Part shown: positions 1 to 6,843 of the stretch, piece after piece
How positions within the stretch are numbered: the first letter of the stretch is position 1
Layout of the letters: each line of letters opens with the position of its first letter
From: an uncultured Eubacteriales bacterium
GTDB taxonomy: Bacteria; Bacillota; Clostridia; Oscillospirales; Oscillospiraceae
Reading direction: 5' to 3'
NCBI GenBank assembly: GCA_900549495.1
Contig: UROL01000029.1
Coordinates: 1 to 15,359, forward strand
Length of the DNA stretch: 15,359 bases
Made by a program: the position numbers and the translations under genes
Notes under the pieces: model-generated
Databases searched by the model: none
What the model saw: the letters and a program-made list of their open reading frames with translations, nothing else
What the model was told of the DNA's origin: nothing

Positions 1-2
1 AC

Positions 3-998
3 CTGCCCCAGGGTGCCCGGCTCCCCCTGTGGCGGCTGGCCTACTCCCTGTGCTTCTTCGCCGTGGCACTGTGGCTGTGCCTGACCCCGGGGAAGCTGGT
101 AAAGCGCATCGGCAATTACCTGACCCCCAGCCTGCTGGTGCTGTTGGTGCTCCTCTTTGTCAGCTTCCTGCTCCGGGGTAAGGGGGAAATCGCCCCGCCC
201 CAGCAGAGCTACGCCGCCGCCCCCCTGATGAAGGGCTTCGTAGAGGGCTACCAGACCATGGACGCCATCGCCTCCCTGAACTTCGGCCTGGTAATCTCCA
301 CCACCCTGACCTCCTTCGGCCTGCACCGGAAGGAAGATACCCTGCGCCATACCGTCCTGGCCGGCCTGGCCGCCGGAAGCATCCTGGCCCTGGTGTACCT
401 GATGCTGGGCTACGTGGGCATGGCCAGCTCCGGGGTGTACGCCATCCAGGAAAACGGCGCATGGACCCTGCGGTGCATCGTGTACCAGCTCTTCGGCAGC
501 TTCGGCGCCGTGCTGCTGGCCGCCATCTTCACCTTGGCCTGCCTGACCACCTGCGTGGGACTCATCAACTCCATCAGCCAGTATTTCAGCCTCTTGTTCC
601 GCAAAGTCTCCTATCGCACCTGGGCCATTGTCATCACCGGCTTCTCCTTCCTGGTGTGCAACCAGGGGCTCAATACCATTCTCAGCATCTCCATCCCCAT
701 CCTCAACGCCATCTACCCCATGGCCATTATGCTGATTCTCCTGGGGCTGAGCCATAGCCTGTGGCAGGGGAACCGGTTTGTGTACCCCGTGGTGATTACC
801 GCCACCGGAGCCGTCAGCGTAGTCCACGCCCTGGAGACGGCAGGCATCCCCCTGGGCACCCTGGGAGAGCTGTCCCATAAGCTCCCCCTGTACGCCGACG
901 GCTTCTGCTGGCTCCCCGCCGCCGCCGCCGCCCTGGCCCTGAGCCTCCTCCTCCCCCTAACCCTGCGTCTCTCCCACCGGGCCAAAAAGACCGCATAA
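3..998 (+). CDS. brnQ: Branched-chain amino acid transport system II carrier protein (5' partial)
   Basis: This is a sodium- or proton-coupled inner-membrane carrier for leucine, isoleucine and valine of the BrnQ/LIVCS family. The reading frame is open from the first bases, so the gene starts outside the window; the GTG at 63 is an internal codon, not a start. About 331 C-terminal residues are present against roughly 430-450 for the family, so about 100 residues are missing. The segment LTPGKLVKRIGNYLTPSLL, followed by a long Leu/Val stretch, is the typical BrnQ middle region. At least seven hydrophobic segments follow, ending in a Leu-rich helix and a basic tail (LSHRAKKTA). It stands alone: the next gene is convergent on the other strand, with a hairpin between them. 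Family assignment is firm; substrate preference among the branched-chain amino acids is not visible. Confidence 0.9.
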   Translation: MPQGARLPLWRLAYSLCFFAVALWLCLTPGKLVKRIGNYLTPSLLVLLVLLFVSFLLRGKGEIAPPQQSYAAAPLMKGFVEGYQTMDAIASLNFGLVISTTLTSFGLHRKEDTLRHTVLAGLAAGSILALVYLMLGYVGMASSGVYAIQENGAWTLRCIVYQLFGSFGAVLLAAIFTLACLTTCVGLINSISQYFSLLFRKVSYRTWAIVITGFSFLVCNQGLNTILSISIPILNAIYPMAIMLILLGLSHSLWQGNRFVYPVVITATGAVSVVHALETAGIPLGTLGELSHKLPLYADGFCWLPAAAAALALSLLLPLTLRLSHRAKKTA

Positions 999-1024
999 GC
1001 ACAGATTCACCCGCAGTATCCAAT

Positions 1025-1080
1025 ATCCCCCGGCAAGTCCGCCGTTGAAGTCTCAGCTTCAGCGGAACTCGCCGGGGGAT
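1025..1080 (+). terminator. Long hairpin between convergent genes, probable brnQ terminator
   Basis: The 10-base arms ATCCCCCGGC (1025-1034) and GCCGGGGGAT (1071-1080) are perfectly complementary. An inner, imperfect pairing joins the GTTGAAG region (1044-1050) to CTTCAGC (1057-1063). On the + strand only a weak T-rich run (TCTTTG) follows, and on the - strand there is no T-run. It probably ends brnQ transcripts and may also stop the convergent serine hydrolase transcript, but it is not a classic T-tailed terminator. Confidence 0.6.
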
Positions 1081-1098
1081 TCTTTGTGGGGTATATTT

Positions 1099-2604
1099 TT
1101 ATTCTGCGGTGGCGGTGATGGGCTCCTGGGGGGCGAGGGGCTTCCAGGGGGCGTTGTTGTCGGCCTGGATTTGGATGCTGCCGTCCTGGCAGAAGGTCAG
1201 GGTGTATACATCCTCCAGGCAGGTTTCCAGCCAGCGGCAGTGCATCCGGAATACATTCTCCTCCGGCCACCAGCCATGGCACAGATACAGCTGGTTCCAG
1301 TCCTGTAGGGTGCCCAGCAGATTGGTGTAGCGGATTCCGCCGGTGGCCACCCGGATGGTTTCCTCCCGGCCGGAGACGGTTTTCAAATGCCACAGGCAGC
1401 CGTACACGTCAAAATCCAGCCGGAATTCCGTAATGGGGTCGGGCTGGCTGCCCACCATGAAATTGCCGGAGAAGGGAGTAAACACCCCGGTATTCACGGT
1501 AATCTTCCTGCCGGAAATCCGCTGCACCCAGGGGCTGAAGGGCTGGCAGGGGGGATTTCCGATGTTCAGGCGGCCCAGCCGGGCCTGAAGGCGGCGGAAG
1601 CTCTCCGGCTCCTCCGCCAAGGGGGCATCGGAGACCACCTTGCGGACAAAGTCCCAGGTAATGTCCAGGGTGCTCTGGGCCCAGTGGGCCCCTACGGCGG
1701 TTTCGGTGATGCCGATAATCATATCCTGCTCTGGCAGCACAATGGTGAACTGTCCCATGGCCCCATCCGCCCGGTAGGCCCCCTTGGGCTGGCACATCCA
1801 AATCTGAAAGCCGTAGCCCAGGAAATTGTCGGTAGCCTCTGGATTGTTGGCGGCCTCGGAGGCGGAGTCATTCTGATTGGTGGTGGCAAGGCGGACATAG
1901 TCCTCTGCCAGAATCCGCTCCCCCTCCCATACGCCGCCGTCGGCGTAGAGCTTCATCAGGCGGAAATTATCCTCGGTGGTGGCGAACAGGCCGCCTCCCC
2001 CCACCTCCATGCCGTCGGCCATGCACATCCAGCGCAGGTTGTCCGGGTCGATGCCTATCTTTTCAAAGAGCCTGGGGGTCAGGTAGTCGTGCAGACCCAG
2101 GCCGGTCTTTTTCCGGACAATGGCCCCCAGCATGGTGGAGCCGGTGGAATTGTACATATAGGTGGTGCCGGGCCGGTGGTTTACCGGGGTGTGGAGGAAT
2201 TCCCAAATCCACTGGGGGCTGTTCATGGGCATGGTATCCATGCCGCAGCCCATGCACAGCACGTCCCGGACGGTGAGCAGCTGGAGATTCTCGCTGGGAT
2301 GCTCCGGGGCCTCCTCGGGAAAAATGTCAATAAGACGCTCGTCCAGCCTCAGCAGCCCCTGGGTATAGGCGATGCCCACCGCAGTGGCAGCGTAGGTCTT
2401 GGTGTGGCTTTGCAGGCCGTGGCGGATATTGGGGCCAAAGGGGGCCCACCAGCCCTGGGCACAGAGCTTGCCATGGCGCATAATCATCAGGCCGTGCATT
2501 TCGGTCTGGCTGGCTTCCAGGGCATCGATGTAGGCCAGAATGTCCCGGCTGCGGATGCCCACCGCCTCGGGAGAGGCGATGGCAAAGGGCTTACGTTCCT
2601 TCAT
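1099..2604 (-). CDS. Serine hydrolase, class C beta-lactamase / esterase fold
   Basis: A 501-residue protein of the beta-lactamase-related serine hydrolase family (Pfam Beta-lactamase), which includes esterases, D-aminopeptidases and penicillin-binding-like proteins. The nucleophile motif S-x-x-K is seen as SHTK (Ser66-Lys69), and the Tyr motif as YNS (Tyr151-Ser153). The usual third motif is replaced by GAMGQ (281-285), the esterase-like variant. Residues from about 360 to the end form an extra C-terminal, beta-rich domain of unknown role. There is no signal peptide or membrane segment, so it is predicted to be cytoplasmic. The start is supported by a GGGAGGT site just upstream. It is the last gene of the ABC permease operon, 16 nt after the preceding stop, so it probably acts on the imported ligand, for example removing an ester group. 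The reaction is inference; a true beta-lactamase is unlikely without a signal peptide. Confidence 0.82.
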   Translation of the reverse strand: MKERKPFAIASPEAVGIRSRDILAYIDALEASQTEMHGLMIMRHGKLCAQGWWAPFGPNIRHGLQSHTKTYAATAVGIAYTQGLLRLDERLIDIFPEEAPEHPSENLQLLTVRDVLCMGCGMDTMPMNSPQWIWEFLHTPVNHRPGTTYMYNSTGSTMLGAIVRKKTGLGLHDYLTPRLFEKIGIDPDNLRWMCMADGMEVGGGGLFATTEDNFRLMKLYADGGVWEGERILAEDYVRLATTNQNDSASEAANNPEATDNFLGYGFQIWMCQPKGAYRADGAMGQFTIVLPEQDMIIGITETAVGAHWAQSTLDITWDFVRKVVSDAPLAEEPESFRRLQARLGRLNIGNPPCQPFSPWVQRISGRKITVNTGVFTPFSGNFMVGSQPDPITEFRLDFDVYGCLWHLKTVSGREETIRVATGGIRYTNLLGTLQDWNQLYLCHGWWPEENVFRMHCRWLETCLEDVYTLTFCQDGSIQIQADNNAPWKPLAPQEPITATAE

Positions 2605-2620
2605 AGCAGTACCTCCCGGT

Positions 2621-3529
2621 TTAGCCCTTCACGCCGCCAACCACCATACCCTTGATCAGCTCCCCCTGAATGGCGGGGTAGACGCAGAGAATGGGCAGCA
2701 GCGCAATGATGGCAATGGCCATCCGGGCGGATTCCGTGGGCAGGGATTGGGCCGCCAGCATGGCGGACTCCGTGGCCAGGTCAGAGGTTTTCAGGAACTG
2801 GATGGAGTCCATCAGCTTTTTCAGGTACACCTGGATGGTATAGAGCTTGGAGTCGGTGATGTAGTACAGGCCGTTGGTCCAGTTGTTCCAATAGCCCAGG
2901 GCGGCGAACAGGCCGATGGTAGTGAGCACCGGCTTGCTCAGGGGCAGCATAATTCCTGTGTAGATGCGTAGGTCGTTGGCCCCATCGATGCGGGCGGCCT
3001 CGATAATGGCATAGGGGATATTGGCGTTGTAGTAGTTGCGTACCATCAGCACGTTCAGTGCCCCCATCAGGGCACCGGGGAGCAGGTAGGCCCAGATGGT
3101 GTCCTTCACATGGAACAGCCGGGTCCAGACAATGTAGCTGGCCGTCATGCCGCCGTTGAACAGGCAGGTGAAGAACAGGATAAAGGCGAAAACGTTGCGG
3201 TACTTAAAATCCTTCCGGCTCAGGGGGTAGGCGAACAGGGAGGTAAGAATCAGATTGGCCCCGGTGCCCACCACGGTAATCAGGATGGTCAGGCCATAGG
3301 CCCGGAAGATGGTAGCCCGCTTCAGCCAGAGATACCGGTAGGCGGACAGGGAAAACTCCTGGGGAATGAATTTGTAGCCCTGGGACAGGGCCGTCTCCGA
3401 GGAGAAGGAGACGGAAATCATCAGAATGAAGGGAATCACGCAGAAGATGGCCAGGATGGTCATCAGCACCAGGGACACACAATAGAAGCCCCGCTGGTCC
3501 TTCACCTGGGAAACCTTTGCTTTTGCCAT
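2621..3529 (-). CDS. Carbohydrate ABC transporter permease, LplC/YtcP type
   Basis: A 302-residue inner-membrane subunit of a CUT1-type sugar ABC importer (MalG/LplC branch). Six hydrophobic segments are visible, starting at about residues 16-40. The EAA loop that docks the ATPase is clear at about residues 177-199 (EAARIDGANDLRIY then LPLSKP). The end GMVVGGVKG is the characteristic LplC C-terminus. A TTG lies six bases further upstream at 3535, but AAGGAGG (3537-3543) is seven bases from the ATG at 3529 and only one base from the TTG, so the ATG is chosen. The stop of the preceding permease overlaps this ribosome binding site, which suggests coupled translation. It should pair with the permease at 3542-4510 and the solute-binding protein at 8639-10108. 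No ATPase gene is nearby, so a shared MsmX-like ATPase is expected. Confidence 0.93.
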   Translation of the reverse strand: MAKAKVSQVKDQRGFYCVSLVLMTILAIFCVIPFILMISVSFSSETALSQGYKFIPQEFSLSAYRYLWLKRATIFRAYGLTILITVVGTGANLILTSLFAYPLSRKDFKYRNVFAFILFFTCLFNGGMTASYIVWTRLFHVKDTIWAYLLPGALMGALNVLMVRNYYNANIPYAIIEAARIDGANDLRIYTGIMLPLSKPVLTTIGLFAALGYWNNWTNGLYYITDSKLYTIQVYLKKLMDSIQFLKTSDLATESAMLAAQSLPTESARMAIAIIALLPILCVYPAIQGELIKGMVVGGVKG

Positions 3530-3536
3530 TTCCAAA

Positions 3537-3543
3537 CCTCCTT
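3537..3543 (-). promoter_or_regulatory. Ribosome binding site overlapping the upstream stop; fixes the LplC-type start
   Basis: AAGGAGG on the - strand sits seven bases before the ATG at 3529. Its first two bases are the last two of the TAA stop of the preceding permease. This favours the ATG over the TTG at 3535 and implies that ribosomes finishing the first permease reinitiate on the second. Confidence 0.85.
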
Positions 3544-4510
3544 AGAACAGGGCGTTGTCCGGCTCTACAATCCGGACCATCAGGTTGGACAGCATCACCA
3601 GCACGAAGCCGATTACCGCCTGGAACACACTGGCGGCAGAGGACATACTGACATTGTTCAGCTGCATCAGCGCCCGGTACACATAGGTATCGATGGTCTG
3701 GGTGGTGCTGATAAGCAGGCCGCTGTTCAGAGGAACCTGATAGAACAGGCCGAAGTCCGAGTTGAAGATGCGCCCGATGGACATCAGCAGCATCAGGATA
3801 ATCATGGGCCGGAGCAGGGGCAGGGTAATGTGGACAATCTGCTTCCACTTGCTGGCGCCGTCCAGCCGGGCGGACTCGTACAGGCTCTTGTCAATGCCGC
3901 CGATGGAGGCCATATAGATAATGGAGCTCTGACCGGCATTCTGCCACACATGGACAATGGTGAGAATCACAGGCCAGTATTTGGCACTGGCATACCAGTT
4001 GATGGGCTTATCCTTGAAGAAGGCCGTGTTCAGGAAGCCGTAGGAGGTGCTGAGGAAGGCGTACACAATGAACGACAGCAGCACCGCCGACACCATGGAG
4101 GGAAAGCAGATAACAGGCTGGATTACCTTGGCGGCCCGGCCGGTGGCAATCTCCGCCATCAGTATGGCGATGAACACCGCCAGCACCAAATCCAGCACAA
4201 TCCATCCGGCGTTGTAGGCCAGGGTGTTGCGAATCATCACGAAGGCATCCTTGGTGACGAAGAGGTACTTGAAATTATCCAGCCCGCACCAGGGACTGGC
4301 AAGGATGCCCTTGGCAAAATTGATTTTCTTAAAGGCAATCAAAATGCCAAACATGGGGATGTAGTTGTTGGCGATGAGGTAGAGCAGACCGGGCAGCATG
4401 AACAGATACAGCGGCCGGTTCCGTCTGCGCTCCTCTGCCCGCTTGGCCTTTTTCCGCTGGGCCAGAACGTCATTGTATTCTGCGGCGGCTGGAACTGCTT
4501 TTGGCGGCAT
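3542..4510 (-). CDS. Carbohydrate ABC transporter permease, LplB/YteP type
   Basis: A 322-residue inner-membrane permease of the LplB/UgpA branch of CUT1 sugar importers. A basic, Arg/Lys-rich cytoplasmic N-terminus (residues 18-32) is followed by the first membrane segment (about 33-60, with the LFMLPGLLYLI pattern typical of LplB) and five more. The EAA docking loop is at about residues 212-231 (ESARLDGASKWKQI then LPLLRP). The C-terminal IVEPDNALF resembles the conserved LplB ending. The start is an ATG nine bases after a GGGAG site. A promoter lies directly upstream (4545-4573), so permease-permease-hydrolase can be transcribed as a unit independently of the regulators. It forms a heterodimer with the next gene product to import a sugar or oligosaccharide delivered by the binding protein. 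Confidence 0.93.
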   Translation of the reverse strand: MPPKAVPAAAEYNDVLAQRKKAKRAEERRRNRPLYLFMLPGLLYLIANNYIPMFGILIAFKKINFAKGILASPWCGLDNFKYLFVTKDAFVMIRNTLAYNAGWIVLDLVLAVFIAILMAEIATGRAAKVIQPVICFPSMVSAVLLSFIVYAFLSTSYGFLNTAFFKDKPINWYASAKYWPVILTIVHVWQNAGQSSIIYMASIGGIDKSLYESARLDGASKWKQIVHITLPLLRPMIILMLLMSIGRIFNSDFGLFYQVPLNSGLLISTTQTIDTYVYRALMQLNNVSMSSAASVFQAVIGFVLVMLSNLMVRIVEPDNALF

Positions 4511-4544
4511 GGAACACCACTCCCTTTTCTATTACTGTAAAACC

Positions 4545-4573
4545 ATGATACCCCGGGGAGCCCCGGCATTCAA
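4545..4573 (-). promoter_or_regulatory. Predicted sigma-A promoter of the permease operon with a palindromic spacer
   Basis: On the - strand, -35 TTGAAT (4573-4568, 4/6 matches) and -10 TATCAT (4550-4545, 5/6 matches) are separated by exactly 17 bases. The spacer is almost entirely CCGGGG/CCCCGG palindrome, a likely operator position. Transcription would start near 4538, about 28 bases before the first permease ATG. Confidence 0.65.
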
Positions 4574-4575
4574 TC

Positions 4576-4609
4576 AAAAAAGTACAGGGGAGTTTTCATT
4601 TTCAACTCC
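4576..4609 (-). terminator. Weak hairpin plus T-run after the small membrane protein gene
   Basis: On the - strand, GGAGTT (4609-4604) and AACTCC (4594-4589) form a six-pair stem with a nine-base loop, followed seven bases later by TTTTTT (4581-4576). It begins immediately after the TAA at 4611-4613. The stem is short and the T-run is displaced, so it would attenuate rather than fully stop read-through into the permeases. Confidence 0.4.
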
Positions 4610-4610
4610 G

Positions 4611-5267
4611 TTACAGCAGCTGCCGCAAAAAGCACACTGCCTCCTCCATATTCTGGGCGTTGGCTGCCACCCCCACCACCACGTCGGTAAGGAAATATCC
4701 GGCCTGGTGCAGCCCGGAGCCCGGGGAGAGCCGGATGCCCATAAGCACCAGCTGCCCGGTGGCATCCGGGTAATAGTACAAGTCCTCCTGGTGGCGCTCC
4801 AGGGTCTCGCCATCCAGGAAGAAGGCCAAATCCACAAAGGCTCCCTGCTTGGCGTACATATCAAAGACGGGCTGGTCGGCGGCAAAGAAATCCAGGCCGC
4901 TGATGCCGAACAGTGCTGCCAGAATCTGGATGCTCTGGGCGTTGCCCGTCTCCTCCAGCCCCTGGCCCAGGTGCAAATCTGCCGTCACGTCCACCCGGCG
5001 GCCGGACATATCCACGCCGCCTTGGGCAAGCAGCGCCTCCAAAGCCTGCCTGTCCCCCTCCGGGGAGGCGGTGTTGACGAACACGGCGTACATGGCCACC
5101 TTCCCCCGGGAGGCGGTGGTAAGCACCGTCACCACCGTCAGCACGGCGGCACACACCAGCGCCAGAATGGGAATCTTATAGTAGTCCCACAGGAATACCA
5201 GCCGGTCGTGGTGGTTCAGCTGGGCCAGGGCCTGCCTATCCAGCTTAAGTCGTTTTTTTATCTTCAT
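4611..5267 (-). CDS. Membrane-anchored protein with a solute-binding-like extracellular lobe, unknown function
   Basis: I do not recognise a named family. The 218-residue protein has a basic cytoplasmic N-terminus, the sequence WDYYKIP before a single membrane helix at about residues 31-51, and an external domain of about 165 residues. Within that domain, residues 125-152 (FFAADQPVFDMYAKQGAFVD) resemble the stretch in extracellular sugar-binding proteins where a lobe positions the ligand; this is my reading of the pattern, not a search result. The start is supported by GGGAGG seven bases upstream. The gene overlaps the 3' end of the response regulator by 23 bases, so translation is probably coupled to the kinase/regulator pair. 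Possible roles are an accessory sensor for the kinase or a tether near the permease complex; neither is proven. There is no lipobox and no enzymatic motif. Confidence 0.75.
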   Translation of the reverse strand: MKIKKRLKLDRQALAQLNHHDRLVFLWDYYKIPILALVCAAVLTVVTVLTTASRGKVAMYAVFVNTASPEGDRQALEALLAQGGVDMSGRRVDVTADLHLGQGLEETGNAQSIQILAALFGISGLDFFAADQPVFDMYAKQGAFVDLAFFLDGETLERHQEDLYYYPDATGQLVLMGIRLSPGSGLHQAGYFLTDVVVGVAANAQNMEEAVCFLRQLL

Positions 5268-6843
5268 GGGTGCCTCCCTGGGACGCTGTCCGCCAGTCCA
5301 CCGGGCTCATGCCGGTGTACTTCCGAAACACCGTGGAAAAATAAGATATGTTGTCGTAGCCCACATTTCCCGCCACCTCACTGACGGATAGGCTGGTGGT
5401 GAGCAGCAGGCGCTTGGCCTCGTCGATGCGGATTTTGTTGATATACTCCCGTAGATTCATCCCCTTCCGGCTGCGGAACTGCTTGGAAAGATAGTTGGGG
5501 GTAATGCAGGCCACGGCGGCCACGTCCTCCCGGTTGATGTTCTCCCGGAAATGGGCCCGGATGTATTCGTCCGTCTTGACCATGATATCCTCCCCCTCTG
5601 CCAGGCTTTGCAGGGCCTGGTCCGTCAGGAAGAACAGCCGGTCGGCGTAGCGCAGCAGCACCTGCCGGGTCAGGGCAGGCTCCCGGCTCAGAGCGGAAAG
5701 CTGGGCATCCTCAAAGGCCTCCTGGGGGGAAATGCCGTTGTCCCGAAGGCAGGACAGGAACACATGGAGCAGCTCCCGGCGGAAATCGTCCATTACCTCC
5801 CGGGTGTAGTCCCCGGAGGCGATGATGCGGTGAATGGCCATGCCGATGTATTCCAGGCACCCCTGGCTGTCCCGGCGCTTCAGGTAGCCCAGCAGCAGGT
5901 GGGCATCCAGGAAGCTGCCGGGGCCTTCCGCCCTGTCCGCCTCCTCCAGAGTGAGAATTTTTCCTGCCAGAACCCGAATCCGGGGGAGCTTGGCGGCCAT
6001 TTCCCCCTTCACAGCAACGGCCTGGTAGAGGGGGAAGGGGGCGCTTATCAGAATGGAGGGACGCAGCCCCACCTGGTTGACACATAGCTCCATAAGCATA
6101 TGGCACCGCTGGGGCAGCGCCTGCGCCAGCCGTCCGGGGACGAAGCAGGTACACACCAGAAACCGGCCATCGAAATCCGTCAGGCAGTAGGCCGAACCGA
6201 TGTAGTCTGCCAATGTCTCATCGTGGAGCCGGGTGAGGGTGTAGCTCAGCAGCTCCCGGCTCCAATGCCCCTGGAGGGCATCGGTGGTATCCGCGCAGGT
6301 CATTACCATCTGCCAGCTGCTCTGGGCGGAGAGCTCTAAGGCATTCCGGCTGAGCAGGGATGCCACTGCAGAAGGATCGGTGCCCGCCATGCCGTTGCTG
6401 ATTTTCCGCAGCACGTTGTTCAGCACCGAGTCCTGCCGGGCCTGGGCCTCCTTCCTGGGGGCTGGAGTGCGGCTCTTGACCTGCTGCACCAGCCGCTGCA
6501 CCTCGCTGTTCAGCTCGGCCATGTCGAAGGGCTTGGTGATATAGCCGGAGGCCCCATAGCGGATGGCCGCCCGGGCACACTCAAATTCCTCGTGGCAGGT
6601 GAGGAAGCTAAAGGCCGCCGGAATCTTATTATCATAGATGTACTGAAGCACCTCGATGCCGCTGACCTTGGGCATCCCAATGTCGCAGAGGATGATTTCC
6701 GGCCGCTGGCTGTCAATCAGCCGGATAGCCGCCTCGCCAGTGTAGGCCCGGAGCACCTGGGAGATACCCAGGGCTGTCCAGTTCAGCTGGTGCTGAATCA
6801 CATCCACGGTGGAAATGTCGTCGTCACAAATCAATATCTTCAT
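5245..6843 (-). CDS. Response regulator, REC plus AraC-type DNA-binding domain (YesN-like)
   Basis: A 532-residue transcription regulator of the YesN type. The N-terminal receiver domain (about 1-120) shows the acidic triad D7-D9, phospho-acceptor D54 in LCDIGMP, T82 and K104 (TKPFD). A long middle region of about 310 residues follows, without a motif I recognise. The AraC/XylS helix-turn-helix pair occupies about 436-520 (ITPNYLSKQFRSRKG, then GYDNISYFSTVFRKYTGMSP). The frame stays open another 38 codons upstream, but the true start is the ATG at 6843: it begins the receiver fold and has AGAGAGGA upstream. Its start overlaps the kinase stop by 20 bases, a normal cognate-pair arrangement. It likely activates the permease operon and the binding-protein gene when the kinase senses the sugar. 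The regulatory role follows from family and context; no target site is proven. Confidence 0.93.
   Translation of the reverse strand: MKILICDDDISTVDVIQHQLNWTALGISQVLRAYTGEAAIRLIDSQRPEIILCDIGMPKVSGIEVLQYIYDNKIPAAFSFLTCHEEFECARAAIRYGASGYITKPFDMAELNSEVQRLVQQVKSRTPAPRKEAQARQDSVLNNVLRKISNGMAGTDPSAVASLLSRNALELSAQSSWQMVMTCADTTDALQGHWSRELLSYTLTRLHDETLADYIGSAYCLTDFDGRFLVCTCFVPGRLAQALPQRCHMLMELCVNQVGLRPSILISAPFPLYQAVAVKGEMAAKLPRIRVLAGKILTLEEADRAEGPGSFLDAHLLLGYLKRRDSQGCLEYIGMAIHRIIASGDYTREVMDDFRRELLHVFLSCLRDNGISPQEAFEDAQLSALSREPALTRQVLLRYADRLFFLTDQALQSLAEGEDIMVKTDEYIRAHFRENINREDVAAVACITPNYLSKQFRSRKGMNLREYINKIRIDEAKRLLLTTSLSVSEVAGNVGYDNISYFSTVFRKYTGMSPVDWRTASQGGTHEDKKTT

Noticed and set aside
63..65. GTG at 63 as the brnQ start
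   Set aside because: The frame is open and hydrophobic upstream to the window edge, and the family needs about 100 more N-terminal residues.
1387..2655. A 422-codon + strand frame opposite the serine hydrolase
   Set aside because: Antisense shadow; the - strand carries SxxK and Tyr motifs and a proper ribosome binding site.
3110..4540. A 476-codon + strand frame opposite both permeases
   Set aside because: Gln/His/Gly-rich translation without motifs; the opposite strand encodes clear permeases with EAA loops.
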